Counted from the stretch's first letter, positions 35,604 through 45,525 are shown. The stretch is 64,000 bases of DNA from Persicobacter psychrovividus (GCF_036492425.1 NZ_AP025292.1:3152250-3216249), one strand, 5' to 3'. Numbers and translations: made by a program. The notes: a model not told the origin generated them from the sequence alone.

Positions 35604-36498
35604 AGCTTTATTAATTATTGGTTGCCTCTTGGGCTTTGCCCCAAGCCTTTTTGCCCAAGAATTAAATTGTCAAGTGGTGGTGAATGCGGAAAACATTCAA
35701 ACGCAGGACAAAAGAATTTTTCAAGATATGGAACGGGCATTTACGCAGTTCATGAATAATACCCAATGGACGGAAGACCAGTTCAAGACGGAAGAAAAAA
35801 TCCGATGTCGTGTAATGATCAACCTGAAATCCATGCCCTCCATTGGGCAGTTCAAAGGGACCGCCTCTATTCAGGCGGTGCGCCCTGTGTACGGGTCAAA
35901 TTATGAAACCGTGGACTTCCTGTTTTATGCAGATCCCAACTGGTCTTTTGAGTACAACGAGTCGCAACCGATGGATTACTCCCCGACCAACTTTACCTCC
36001 AACATCGTTTCTCTGCTTTCCTTTTATGCCAACATCATTATCGGGACAGATTACGACACCTTCGAGGAGAAGGGCGGGCAGCAGTTTTTCGATGCTGCCA
36101 ACCAGATTGTCAGCAATGCCCAGTCCAATAACTCTGTCGGTTGGAATCAGTTTGATGGGAACATCAACCGCTATAACCTGATCGACGATTACCTGAATGG
36201 TCAACTCGTGGCCTTGCGGGAAGGGAATTATATTTATCACCGACAGGCACTCGATCAGTTTGAAAAAGATCCTGTAGCCGCTCAAAAACTGATCGTTGGG
36301 GTACTTCAGGAACTGGAAAAAATTCATAACCTCCGTCCAAACTCTCTTGCGCTACGCACCTGGCTCGACACCAAAAATTCCGAGCTGGTCAATATCTTTT
36401 CTGAAGGAGACATGACCGCCCGCAAAGAGGCACACGACATTCTGATGAAAATAGACCCTTCAAGGGCTGAGGACTACAAGAAAATATTATCAAATTAA
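35596..36498 (+). CDS. porD: PorD-like T9SS-associated protein (DUF4835)
   Basis: 300 residues from the ATG at 35596, with a signal peptide (ALLIIGCLLGFAPSLFAQE). Matches the DUF4835 family placed next to coaBC in Bacteroidota and named PorD, linked to type IX secretion and gliding. Visible: ELNCQVVVNAENIQTQDKR split by the usual spacing, and DYSPTNFTSNIVSLLSFYANIIIG-type helical region. It overlaps coaBC by 8 bases, so the two are coupled. Confidence 0.8.
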   Translation: MPKALLIIGCLLGFAPSLFAQELNCQVVVNAENIQTQDKRIFQDMERAFTQFMNNTQWTEDQFKTEEKIRCRVMINLKSMPSIGQFKGTASIQAVRPVYGSNYETVDFLFYADPNWSFEYNESQPMDYSPTNFTSNIVSLLSFYANIIIGTDYDTFEEKGGQQFFDAANQIVSNAQSNNSVGWNQFDGNINRYNLIDDYLNGQLVALREGNYIYHRQALDQFEKDPVAAQKLIVGVLQELEKIHNLRPNSLALRTWLDTKNSELVNIFSEGDMTARKEAHDILMKIDPSRAEDYKKILSN

Positions 36499-36535
36499 TC
36501 TTGCTCTGCAAGAGAAGACATAGACCCTTACTTCG

Positions 36536-38191
36536 ATGCTTTCGCATTTATTAATCAAAAATTATGCACTGATTCAGCACCTGGCCATTGAGCCCTCAAA
36601 GGCGCTGAATATCGTTACTGGTGAAACAGGAGCAGGAAAGTCCATTATGCTTGGTGCGCTCGGTTTGCTGATCGGCAAAAGAGCAGACACCAAAGTTTTG
36701 TATGATCCTGCGCAAAAATGTATCGTCGAAGGTACTTTTGATATTACCGCCTATAACCTCAAACCTTTCTTTGAGCAATATGAGCTCGATTATGCTGACC
36801 AGACCTTCTTACGCAGAGAAATTAGCCCTGCGGGGAAATCCCGGGCATTTATCAATGACACCCCTGTAACGCTCGAAATTATTCGGCAGCTTGGTGCTGT
36901 TTTGATCGATATTCACTCTCAGCACGACACCCTGCAGCTTGGTGCCAATACTTACCAACTCGAATTGCTCGATGCCTATGCCGAGAACCTTGAACTTCGC
37001 CTGACCTACCGTAAGCACTACAAGGCTTACCGGAAGGCTAAAAAGTCCTTTGAAGAATTGCGGAGCAATGCGGCCAAAATCCGTCAGGAAGCCGATTACC
37101 ACCACTTTTTGTTCAATGAACTTGAAGAAATGGAACTGCAAGACGGGGAACAGGATCAGCTTGAAGGTCAGGTAGAATTGGTTGACAATGCTGAGGAGAT
37201 CAAAACAAAGCTCAACGGTGTTTTGCAAATTCTGAGCAGAGGGGAAGCCAGTGTCGAAGACCAGCTCTCCACGGCCAACAACTGGCTCACGCAACTCACG
37301 GGCATCTCTACCAATTATCAAAGCTTGCGCGACCGTTTGGACAGTTGTTTTATTGAATTGCGCGACATTCAGTCGGAGCTAGAATCTGAAGAAGAGGGGG
37401 TCGATTTTGACCCACAGGAAGCTGAAATGGCGCGGGAACGCTTGAGTTCTATTTTCAGGCTGCAAAAGAAACATGGGGTGGACTCCCTGGATTCCCTGAT
37501 TGAAATTCGGGAAGACCTCAGAAAGAAAGTCAGTACGGTAGAAAACCTTGACGAGGAGTTGATGATGGCCGAACAAGCCATGCAACAAGCGGAAAAACTG
37601 ATGCTGATGCATGCCGACGCGTTGAGCCAAAGCCGACTTGCCGTGATCGACAGCTTTACGGAAGAAATTACAGGCTTGGTTCGTGTGCTTGGGATGGAAA
37701 ACGCCAGCATGAAAATCGATCAGCAAACCGTTCAGGCCACACCTTCAGGAACCGATGAGGTCAATTTACTGTTCTCTGCCAACAAAGGAATGCCTCACCA
37801 GAACCTGCGTTCAACCGCTTCTGGCGGGGAATTCTCCCGTTTGATGTTCGCCGTAAAATATGTGATGGCAGACAAAATGGCCTTGCCGACCATCATTTTT
37901 GATGAGATCGACACAGGTATTTCTGGAGAAGTAGCCCTGAAGATGGTCAAAATGATGGAGCAGATGTCTGCGGGTCACCAACTGATGGTCATTACCCACC
38001 TGCCACAAATTGCCTCCAAAGGCGCCAAGCATTATTTTGTGTACAAAGACCATTCAGCAGAAAAAACCATCAGTAAAATGAAGGTACTCGATAAGCAGGA
38101 ACGCGTCTCTGAAATTGCGAAGATGATCGGTGGCGACAAGCCTTCGGCAAGTGCAATGAAAAGCGCTCGGGAGCTCCTGAAGAAAGACTAA
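36536..38191 (+). CDS. recN: DNA repair protein RecN
   Basis: 551 residues, full length. SMC-like ATPase active in double-strand break repair. Walker A GETGAGKSIML near residue 30, long coiled coil in the middle (about 150-370), then the ABC signature TASGGEFSRLM, Walker B TIIFDEIDTGISG, and VITHLPQIAS. Follows porD by 37 bp, with a terminator beyond. Confidence 0.95.
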   Translation: MLSHLLIKNYALIQHLAIEPSKALNIVTGETGAGKSIMLGALGLLIGKRADTKVLYDPAQKCIVEGTFDITAYNLKPFFEQYELDYADQTFLRREISPAGKSRAFINDTPVTLEIIRQLGAVLIDIHSQHDTLQLGANTYQLELLDAYAENLELRLTYRKHYKAYRKAKKSFEELRSNAAKIRQEADYHHFLFNELEEMELQDGEQDQLEGQVELVDNAEEIKTKLNGVLQILSRGEASVEDQLSTANNWLTQLTGISTNYQSLRDRLDSCFIELRDIQSELESEEEGVDFDPQEAEMARERLSSIFRLQKKHGVDSLDSLIEIREDLRKKVSTVENLDEELMMAEQAMQQAEKLMLMHADALSQSRLAVIDSFTEEITGLVRVLGMENASMKIDQQTVQATPSGTDEVNLLFSANKGMPHQNLRSTASGGEFSRLMFAVKYVMADKMALPTIIFDEIDTGISGEVALKMVKMMEQMSAGHQLMVITHLPQIASKGAKHYFVYKDHSAEKTISKMKVLDKQERVSEIAKMIGGDKPSASAMKSARELLKKD

Positions 38192-38212
38192 AAATGTTCA
38201 AAAATAAATGCA

Positions 38213-38234
38213 GAAGCGACCTTATGGGTCGCTT
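38213..38234 (+). terminator. Terminator after recN
   Basis: Stem AAGCGACC / GGTCGCTT with tetraloop-size loop and TT tail. Modest T run. Confidence 0.7.
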
Positions 38235-38347
38235 TTCGTATTTATAAACAATCCTTTTAGCTTTCCTCTTAAATACACAACATTATTCCTTTTTAATTGT
38301 ATTTTTACAAAAAATTCCCCCTCACAGTTAACGTTTTGATCACCTAT

Positions 38348-40888
38348 ATGAAAAAGTATTGTCTTTTACTGTTTTTCATGTTTTTTGCTTTCGCTTCATA
38401 TGCTCAGCAGGAGCAGGAAAGCATCAAATCTCCTGCTGAATTCCTGGGCTACCCCCTCGGTACCCACTTCACTTCCTATCAGCGAATCAGTGAGTATTTC
38501 AGCTATATTGCGAAATATTCAGACAATGTTCACCTTGAATATTATGGTGAATCTGAGGAACAACGTCCGCTTTTCGTCGCTTTTGTAGGCTCAAAACATA
38601 AAATTGACAGCCTTGAATATTATCGTGTAAATAACCGACGCAATGCCTTGCTGGAAAAAGGCATGACCTTACCCAACGACTCCACCGTTACGGTATGGCT
38701 CAGTTACAATGTACATGGCAATGAGGCCTCCTCTTCCGAAGTGGCCATGAAAATGGTGCACGGCTTAGTGGAAAGCATTGAACAACAAAAAGCCGAATGG
38801 TCAAAAAATACAATTGTCGTCATTGACCCTTGCCTCAACCCCGACGGTCGCGAGCATTATGTAAGTTGGTATAAATCGACTGTTGGCAGGTTTCCGAACC
38901 CAAGCCGAGATGCTGAAGAGCACCATGAGCCTTGGCCTACTGGCCGATACAATCATTATATGCACGACCTGAATCGTGACTGGGTATGGCAGACACAAAA
39001 AGAATCCAAAGAAAGGGTTAAATTGTTCCTGAGCTGGATGCCACAGCTGCACCTTGATTTCCATGAACAATACCCCGACTCACCTTATTATTTTGCACCT
39101 GCGGCGGAGCCTTTCCATGCAGGAGTTACCGACTGGCAGCGGAAATTTCAGCATACCTTCGGCGAAGCCAATGCCAAGCATTTTGATCAGCAGGGCTGGC
39201 TATATTTCACCAAAGAGTTTTTCGATTTACTCTACCCTGGCTATGGCGACACTTACCCGACCTTTAACGGGAGTATCGGCATGACGATGGAGCAAGCTGG
39301 GCATGGCATTGCTGGGCTATTGGTCGAGAGAAAAGGAGATAGTCCGCTGTCGCTGAAAGACCGTATCGCCCACCATTACCAAAGTGGGTGGACGGCCATT
39401 GAGGTCGCCTCGGCACACTCCAAAGAAATTGTCAGTGAGTTTCACCGATATTTTACCAATGGCAAGCAATCTCCGAAAGGAAAGTACAAAAGTTATGTCC
39501 TGAAAATGGGCAACAACCCGCACCGCCTCGAGAAGGTACGGGAGCTACTCGACCATCAGGATATTCAATATGGCCGTGCGCTGGTGAATAAATCGTACCG
39601 TGGTTTCAATTACCTAACAGGTAAAGATGAGAACTTTAAGCTTGATCCTACCGATATCATCATCTCGGCCTATCAGCCTAAATCCGCTTTAACCAACGCT
39701 CTTTTTGAGCCTAAAACTTACCTGTCGGATTCACTGACTTATGATATCACCGCATGGAGCATTCCTTATGCCTACAATATCCCCGCTTATGCTTCTACGG
39801 AAAAGATTTTTACATCGAATTATTTTCAGATCACCGACCGAACCGTTTATGCCAAAGATACAATCCGTAAGGCGGTCAGCTATGCTGTGCGCTGGAATTG
39901 CACCGAAGATGTAAGCCTTCTAAGTGCCCTTCTGCAGGAAGATATTCACGTGAAATTTGCCCGACGAGGCTTCAAGCAAGGCGCACTCAGCTACGATGCA
40001 GGTACGCTTTTAATCCCACGACAAGCCAACAGCCATATTCAAAATGAGTTTGACGATTTCGTTTTGTCGATTTGCGAACAGTACAATGTAAAGGCTGACC
40101 CCGTATATTCTGGCTTTGCCCAGCAGGGTGCCGATCTGGGCTCTGGCAACTTTGGTTACCTTTTCCCCAAGAAAATTGCGATCCTTCGTGGCCGCCACAT
40201 CAGCCCTACAAGCTACGGCTCCCTGTGGAATTTTATGGATAAAGATGCTCAGTATCCATTCTCGGCAATTTCCACTAACCGCTTCAGCAGCGTCAGTCTT
40301 AATAAATACAATGTCCTGATTTTACCTGATGGCAGCTACCAATGGATGACCGAAGCACAAAAGGAAAAATTACACCGATGGGTGAAAAATGGCGGTAAAG
40401 TCATTGCCATTGAAGGGGCACTGAACTTGTTCAGGGATCAGGAAGGCTATCAGCTGAAAACCTATAACTCTGAAGAAAACAAAGAAAAATATGCGCCCCG
40501 AGAACCACTGCAAATGAGTTATGCAGACCGTTCCCGAAATCAGATTTCTGATGCTATTCAGGGTGCCATTTTCAGGGTAAAAATGGACAATACCCACCCG
40601 TTGGCTTATGGTTACACGAACACTTATTTCACCATAAAAAATAGTACCAAGAGAAATGCCATCCTGAACAAAGGCTGGAATGTCGGTACGATTGACGGCA
40701 TGGAGAATAAAGTTGGTGGTTTTGTAGGCTACCGAGTACAACCCACCTTGTCGCAAAGCCTCATTGTTGGTGAAGAAGAAATTGGCAAAGGCTCAATCAT
40801 CTATTTTGCTGATGATCCCCTGTTCAGGTCATTTTGGTACAGTGGTAAACTGATGGTCGCCAACGCAATATTTATGGTCGGGCAATAA
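38348..40888 (+). CDS. Secreted M14 zinc carboxypeptidase family protein
   Basis: 846 residues from the ATG at 38348, which starts a signal peptide (MKKYCLLLFFMFFAFAS, cleaved near YAQQ). The upstream in-frame Met lacks signal character. The M14 zinc site is present (HGNEASSSE with HxxE, later LHLDFHEQYP), and NPDGREHY is the family Arg/Asn-type region. The C-terminal half (about 580-846) looks like an added alpha/beta domain with ILPDGSY and GGKVIAIEGA, as in glutamine-amidotransferase-like folds. Substrate unknown; likely periplasmic or exported peptidase. Confidence 0.82.
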   Translation: MKKYCLLLFFMFFAFASYAQQEQESIKSPAEFLGYPLGTHFTSYQRISEYFSYIAKYSDNVHLEYYGESEEQRPLFVAFVGSKHKIDSLEYYRVNNRRNALLEKGMTLPNDSTVTVWLSYNVHGNEASSSEVAMKMVHGLVESIEQQKAEWSKNTIVVIDPCLNPDGREHYVSWYKSTVGRFPNPSRDAEEHHEPWPTGRYNHYMHDLNRDWVWQTQKESKERVKLFLSWMPQLHLDFHEQYPDSPYYFAPAAEPFHAGVTDWQRKFQHTFGEANAKHFDQQGWLYFTKEFFDLLYPGYGDTYPTFNGSIGMTMEQAGHGIAGLLVERKGDSPLSLKDRIAHHYQSGWTAIEVASAHSKEIVSEFHRYFTNGKQSPKGKYKSYVLKMGNNPHRLEKVRELLDHQDIQYGRALVNKSYRGFNYLTGKDENFKLDPTDIIISAYQPKSALTNALFEPKTYLSDSLTYDITAWSIPYAYNIPAYASTEKIFTSNYFQITDRTVYAKDTIRKAVSYAVRWNCTEDVSLLSALLQEDIHVKFARRGFKQGALSYDAGTLLIPRQANSHIQNEFDDFVLSICEQYNVKADPVYSGFAQQGADLGSGNFGYLFPKKIAILRGRHISPTSYGSLWNFMDKDAQYPFSAISTNRFSSVSLNKYNVLILPDGSYQWMTEAQKEKLHRWVKNGGKVIAIEGALNLFRDQEGYQLKTYNSEENKEKYAPREPLQMSYADRSRNQISDAIQGAIFRVKMDNTHPLAYGYTNTYFTIKNSTKRNAILNKGWNVGTIDGMENKVGGFVGYRVQPTLSQSLIVGEEEIGKGSIIYFADDPLFRSFWYSGKLMVANAIFMVGQ

Positions 40889-40966
40889 GCCTTCCTACTT
40901 CCTCAAGGGTGCGCCACCTTTGAGGATTTTTTTTAACCAAACCGTTCGCCAAAGCGTTCTTTCGAT

Positions 40967-41509
40967 ATGAAATACCTGGCTCTTTTTTTCTGCTTTTTCA
41001 TGCTTTCCTGTGAACACAAAACTCGGGAAGTAAACATTGATCGACTTGCGTTTGACACCAACGATGCCACAGTGCTGTTTTTCAAAAATGTACGACGAGC
41101 CTATTACACCATGGAAGATCGGCAAGATGCCAAGGCACATATTTTTCGATTGCAGGACTGGGAAGACCTCGATCAGCCCACACACCTGCAAACGGCCATT
41201 ATTCATCAATGGACACTCGGCAAAGCTTACGTTTTCCTGGAATCCAAACATGGCATTGATGTCAGCAAGCCGTTTCAGGTCAATTGGCAGAAAGCCCAAA
41301 CCAACGAACAGGGCATTTTGGAATATACGGTAGGGAATGCACAGGAACAGGCTATATTCCTGACAAAGCTATACCAGTTGCTTCAGCAGGAGGCCAGCCT
41401 GACGGTCGATATCGATCAAAAAAAGGAGCCATTGTTTGGCAGTAAGGATGGGCAAGACCTGTTCCGAAAAACCATGATCGATTATTACAGGCTGATACAA
41501 ATGCTTTGA
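40967..41509 (+). CDS. Lipoprotein, unknown
   Basis: 180 residues. Short lipoprotein signal with FMLSC (Cys15). No recognised domain. Mixed alpha/beta composition with several Gln-rich helices near the end. It lies 78 bp after the peptidase on the same strand and could be co-transcribed with it. Confidence 0.55.
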   Translation: MKYLALFFCFFMLSCEHKTREVNIDRLAFDTNDATVLFFKNVRRAYYTMEDRQDAKAHIFRLQDWEDLDQPTHLQTAIIHQWTLGKAYVFLESKHGIDVSKPFQVNWQKAQTNEQGILEYTVGNAQEQAIFLTKLYQLLQQEASLTVDIDQKKEPLFGSKDGQDLFRKTMIDYYRLIQML

Positions 41510-41670
41510 GCTGAAAGCAGGGGAGAACGGCTCGATTTCCTTCTAAATCGCTGTGTTTGGAGGCTCACTCAGGGCACCTTTCTGCCCATAAAAATATATT
41601 TTTTACTCAGTCCGTGATTTTTGAGCAGATCTTCTGTATTTTTAGCTAATTATCTGTTATTGAAAACCTC

Positions 41671-43158
41671 ATGATTGAAACCGTTAGACTGATTTTGGGT
41701 GATCAGCTCAATGAGCACCATTCGTGGTTTGCGCAAACCGACGAAACAGTCTGTTATGTCATGATGGAAATTTTACAGGAAACCAACTACGAGCCACAAC
41801 ATCAGCAAAAAACGTTGGCGACCTTTGCATCGATGCGAAACTTTGCCCGCAAGATGCGCCGTCAGGGGCATAACTTCTTTTACCTGACCCTTACCGCCCC
41901 CGAAAACCGACAGTCTTTACCGGAGAATATCGCCTGGCTGATTTATCAGAACAAGGCAAAAAACTTTGAATACCTTCAGCCCGACGACAAGCGGAATGCT
42001 CGCCAGCTGAAAGATTTCGCCTATATTCTGGGGGTCAATATTCAACAGCATCAAAGTCACCATTTTTTGTTGGAAGAAGGCGACCTCAGCCAGTCTATTG
42101 AAACCACCACTGAAGATATTTACAGCTATATGGCTGTTAAATACCGTAAACTGATCGGCAATATTGAAAAAAATACTGCCGAAAATGTTCGCCTGAAACT
42201 CCCCAAGGTTGAAACTCCTGCCATAAAAAATGACCTCCGTCCCATCCTCAAAGATATTGAGCAGTTTGATATTCCCGCTTTCGGGCATGTGAATGCTAAA
42301 TCTTGTCGGTGGGTATGCTCTTCGGCACAAGCGTGGCAATATGTGAACTATTATTTTCATCATTTATTGCCACAAAAAAAATCTGCCGAAGGGGCTGATG
42401 CTATTCCTTCTCAGTTGGCATGGGCGCTGAATATGAAAATGATTGAGCCGCTGGAACTATTGGAAGCCCTTTCAGATTTTACCGAAAAATACCCCTTTGC
42501 CATTACTCAGCAGGCCGTTAATGCACTGCTGAAAGCACTGCTCGGAGATCGGGAGTATAAACGTTTTCGCTTCAATCGCCAGCTTGCCACCGAAGAGGCG
42601 ATCAACCCACTCGGCCATCATAAACCCTTGCCCTCCTTTTTCAAAGAAGGCAACAGCACCTCCATGCGCTGCATACAGCAAACCATCGAGGAAGTTGAAA
42701 ACAAAGGGAAGACCAGCGCCAAACGCTTGCTGATGGTGCTGAAAAATTATGCACTTTTGGCGAAGGTCGAGCCTGATTTATTTGAGCAGTGGGTGCAGCA
42801 TAAGCTGGTTAATGCGACGGCATGGAGCGAACAAGGCGAATTACTCGATTTTATTTATCAGCCTCAGCAACGTATTTTCAAAGGGCAGGAAATCGCATCG
42901 AATATTCACGACTGCAGCAAATGTACTTTCGATCCCACCATCAATCACGGGGAAAAAGCTTGCCCTTTCAATGGTTTATATTGGCGGTTCATTCATAAAA
43001 ACAAACCTTTACTCTCCCGTAAAATTTACGGCAAAGCACTGGAAGGCTGGGAAACCATGGACTTAACAGAAAAGCACCATACCCTTGAATTTGCTCGCAA
43101 CCTCTTGCAGCAATACCATGTTGCTACCGACGAAAAAAGCTCCCTGAGGAGCTTCTAA
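41671..43158 (+). CDS. phrB: FeS-type (6-4) photolyase / cryptochrome-related protein
   Basis: 495 residues. Begins VRLILGDQLNEHHSWF, the mark of the bacterial photolyase-related (FeS-BCP) group. Four cysteines placed for a 4Fe-4S cluster are present: C334 and, near the end, C415-x2-C418-x12-C431, the same spacing as in the Agrobacterium PhrB family. Known members repair (6-4) photoproducts in light with FAD. The last codons hold a hairpin that is a terminator on the opposite strand (43132-43154). No partner gene adjacent. Confidence 0.88.
   Translation: MIETVRLILGDQLNEHHSWFAQTDETVCYVMMEILQETNYEPQHQQKTLATFASMRNFARKMRRQGHNFFYLTLTAPENRQSLPENIAWLIYQNKAKNFEYLQPDDKRNARQLKDFAYILGVNIQQHQSHHFLLEEGDLSQSIETTTEDIYSYMAVKYRKLIGNIEKNTAENVRLKLPKVETPAIKNDLRPILKDIEQFDIPAFGHVNAKSCRWVCSSAQAWQYVNYYFHHLLPQKKSAEGADAIPSQLAWALNMKMIEPLELLEALSDFTEKYPFAITQQAVNALLKALLGDREYKRFRFNRQLATEEAINPLGHHKPLPSFFKEGNSTSMRCIQQTIEEVENKGKTSAKRLLMVLKNYALLAKVEPDLFEQWVQHKLVNATAWSEQGELLDFIYQPQQRIFKGQEIASNIHDCSKCTFDPTINHGEKACPFNGLYWRFIHKNKPLLSRKIYGKALEGWETMDLTEKHHTLEFARNLLQQYHVATDEKSSLRSF
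43132..43154 (-). terminator. Minus-strand terminator inside the photolyase 3' end
   Basis: On the minus strand: AAGCTCC, loop TCAG, GGAGCTT, then a run giving six T in all. On the plus strand the same hairpin is followed by CTAAATTTAG, with no T run, so the signal faces minus. It lies 28 bases beyond the 3' end of the tRNA-like fold at 43182-43287. Confidence 0.7.
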
Positions 43159-43181
43159 ATTTAGTCATAAGTAGAGAATGA

Positions 43182-43287
43182 TATTGGTGAAGGAATCGAA
43201 CCTTCCGCACACTGAAACTATTCCGAGGCATTTCAATAGCTTTCTGTGGCTTCCCCAACACTTCCCATCGAGAAGTATCGACCAATA
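43182..43287 (-). ncRNA. tRNA-like small RNA candidate, 106 nt
   Basis: Minus strand. A 7-bp closing stem TATTGGT / ACCAATA directly follows a perfect T-arm (GAAGG, loop TTCGATT, CCTTC), exactly as in a tRNA acceptor and T-arm. Next to the 5' strand is a D-arm-like hairpin (ACTTC / GAAGT). The middle forms a long bulged hairpin (CACA-GAAA-CTATT pairing with AATAG-TTTC-TGTG) instead of a normal anticodon arm; no 7-base loop with T33 is found. After ACCAATA comes TCA, not CCA. It could be a degenerate or atypical tRNA, a tRNA mimic such as a bacterial Y RNA, or a decayed integration site. An oriented terminator supports transcription. Confidence 0.5.
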
Positions 43288-43707
43288 CAACGCATTAAAT
43301 TAAACACATGTCAATAATAATTGATTTTGATTAAAAAATCAACAACAAAACCCCGAATTAAATATAAATTTGATTCTTTATTACTGCCATTGTTGAAGAT
43401 AAAACCCCATAGCTTGGCTCTCAAACGCCACAGAAGCCCGTTAACACCCCATTTCTACCCTGATCACTAACAAATTTTTCTGCGTCTACTGAAAATCCTG
43501 TTCAGGATATGGCTTCAAATGAAAAATTTAGCTGTAATTTTATGGCTTTAGGAATACAGAGAACACTGGAAATTACCGTGCAGACCGAGGTAAAATAACA
43601 GCCACGAGAGCCATTGTTACGAAATATCGATTTTATAACAACTGATGTTCCAAATATAAAACGAACGGTATTTTTTCAACAAAAGATCATAATTTTACAC
43701 AAGTGCA
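43288..43707. other. AT-rich spacer before the unknown gene at 43708
   Basis: Together with the RNA candidate this makes a 549-bp gap with no protein gene. A hairpin TTGATTTT / AAAAATCAA near 43320-43342 is the only other structure seen. No promoter match is clear for either direction. Confidence 0.35.
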
Positions 43708-44181
43708 ATGAGCAACAATACAAATATTATCGTTACCGAAAATCATATTCAGCAAGCCTTTGACCAAATTCACGAAAGTGGAAATATGGAAAAAATCATG
43801 ACGGCCTTCAGTCTTGAACAAAGAAGCCTGTTAACTTACCTTTTTCTGATGCAGGAAAAGCTGGAGTTTGAAGATGATTTCGAGCTACTATTATTACTCG
43901 GAACGAGCATTTGGTTATCCTATAAAAACGCAGTGGGAAGCATTGAGCCTGTCAGCGAAGCGCTGATCATGAACAACGCCAACGCCTATATGGCCAAACT
44001 GAAGCATGAAGGACAACACATTGCCACAGAACACTCACAGACAGAGCTTTTGGCTTTTGTCGAGCAAATGATTAAAAATCATCAGGAGGATAAACCGAAT
44101 TTTGATTTGAAATCGCAGAGTATCATCATGACAACTTCACACATTTTGATTGATGCACTCGAAGAAGCATTAAAAAAATAG
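43708..44181 (+). CDS. Unknown protein, probably helical
   Basis: 157 residues, soluble, acidic, mostly helical by composition, with no recognised motif or signal peptide. It lies 34 bp before lysA on the same strand, so co-transcription is likely. No function can be assigned. Confidence 0.6.
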   Translation: MSNNTNIIVTENHIQQAFDQIHESGNMEKIMTAFSLEQRSLLTYLFLMQEKLEFEDDFELLLLLGTSIWLSYKNAVGSIEPVSEALIMNNANAYMAKLKHEGQHIATEHSQTELLAFVEQMIKNHQEDKPNFDLKSQSIIMTTSHILIDALEEALKK

Positions 44182-44215
44182 CAAACAAGGCGACGCCCAA
44201 TACAACAACAAACAA

Positions 44216-45448
44216 ATGGAATTAAAAGACGACGTTTATAGCATTCAGGGAATTCCTGTTCAGGAGATTGCTTCCCAATTCGGTACCCCTGTCTATGTTT
44301 ATGATGCGGACAAGATTGTCTCGCAGATCAATCATCTGAAAGAGGCATTTACTGGCCTTCCGCTGAAGATAAAATATGCTGTAAAATCATTAACCAATAT
44401 GTCTATTTTGAAGCTGATGCGACAAAATGGAACGGAGGTTGATGCGGTCTCTATTCAGGAAGTACAGCTTGCAATGCTTGCCGGCTACAGTGCTGAGGAA
44501 ATTTTATTTACGCCCAACTCGGTATCTTTCGCTGAAATTCAGGAAGCCGTAGAGTTTGGCTGTGTGATCAATATCGATAATATTTCGATTCTTGAGCAAT
44601 TCGGACATACCTATGGCAACAGCAAATCCTGCTGTATCCGACTGAATCCGCACATTATGGCTGGCGGAAACCATAAAATTTCTACTGGACATATCGATTC
44701 CAAATTTGGGATTTCGGTTTATCAGCTTCGCCATATTCTTCGTGTTGTCAAAACTTACAACATGGACATCTCTGGGCTTCACGTACACACAGGCTCGGAT
44801 ATCCTTGATCCAGAAGTGTTTTTGCAGGGAGCGGATATCATTTTTGAGTCGGCGATGGAGTTTCAGGATTTACGCTTCATTGATTTCGGAAGCGGGTTCA
44901 AGGTAAAATACAAAGAAAACGACAATACCACCGACCTGATCGAATTGGGGCAAAGACTTGGTGGCGCATTTAAAAAGTTCTGTGCAGAATATGGCCGTGA
45001 ACTGGAAATCTGGTTTGAGCCAGGCAAATACCTGGTCAGTGAAGCGGGCTACTTTTTGGTATCCGCCAACGTCATCAAAACCACTCCTGCCACTGTTTTT
45101 GTTGGGGTAAACTCAGGAATGAACCACCTGATTCGCCCGATGATGTACGATGCCTATCATGAGATTTTCAATGTCAGCAACCCTCGGGGAACACAAAGGC
45201 TCTACTCTGTAGTAGGGTATATTTGTGAAACCGATACCTTCGGCTGGGATCGCCCAATGAGCGAAGTCCGAGAAGGGGATGTGCTGGCCATCAAAAATGC
45301 GGGCGCTTATGGCATCTCCATGGCCTCCAACTACAATTCGCGTTTCAGACCTGCCGAAGTACTTGTACATAACGGACAGGCAAAATTGATCAGAAAACGT
45401 GAAACAATGGAAGATTTACTTCGAAATCAGGTAGAAGTTGAGTTATAG
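44216..45448 (+). CDS. lysA: Diaminopimelate decarboxylase
   Basis: 410 residues. Last step of lysine synthesis, PLP enzyme of the alanine racemase/ornithine decarboxylase fold type. PLP lysine K57 in KYAVKS, HVHTGSD near residue 190, EPGKYLVSEAG near 265, and CETDTF (family CExxD/T active site) near 342. The AVKS spelling instead of AVKAN is a common minor variant. Terminator follows. Confidence 0.93.
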   Translation: MELKDDVYSIQGIPVQEIASQFGTPVYVYDADKIVSQINHLKEAFTGLPLKIKYAVKSLTNMSILKLMRQNGTEVDAVSIQEVQLAMLAGYSAEEILFTPNSVSFAEIQEAVEFGCVINIDNISILEQFGHTYGNSKSCCIRLNPHIMAGGNHKISTGHIDSKFGISVYQLRHILRVVKTYNMDISGLHVHTGSDILDPEVFLQGADIIFESAMEFQDLRFIDFGSGFKVKYKENDNTTDLIELGQRLGGAFKKFCAEYGRELEIWFEPGKYLVSEAGYFLVSANVIKTTPATVFVGVNSGMNHLIRPMMYDAYHEIFNVSNPRGTQRLYSVVGYICETDTFGWDRPMSEVREGDVLAIKNAGAYGISMASNYNSRFRPAEVLVHNGQAKLIRKRETMEDLLRNQVEVEL

Positions 45449-45480
45449 GATTTTATTTTAGGTAATTAATATACTAATTT

Positions 45481-45505
45481 TAAGGTGACCCCACGGTCAC
45501 CTTAT
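45481..45505 (+). terminator. Terminator after lysA
   Basis: Stem AAGGTGACC / GGTCACCTT with loop CCAC, T-rich tail. Perfect 9-bp arms. Confidence 0.85.
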
Positions 45506-45525
45506 TTATTTTAAAAATTACCAGA

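Noticed and set aside
43182..43287. Reading the tRNA-like fold as an ordinary tRNA with a GAA or TCA anticodon
   Set aside because: No anticodon arm with a 7-base loop and T at position 33 could be drawn, and the length is 106 nt; listed as a tRNA-like candidate instead.
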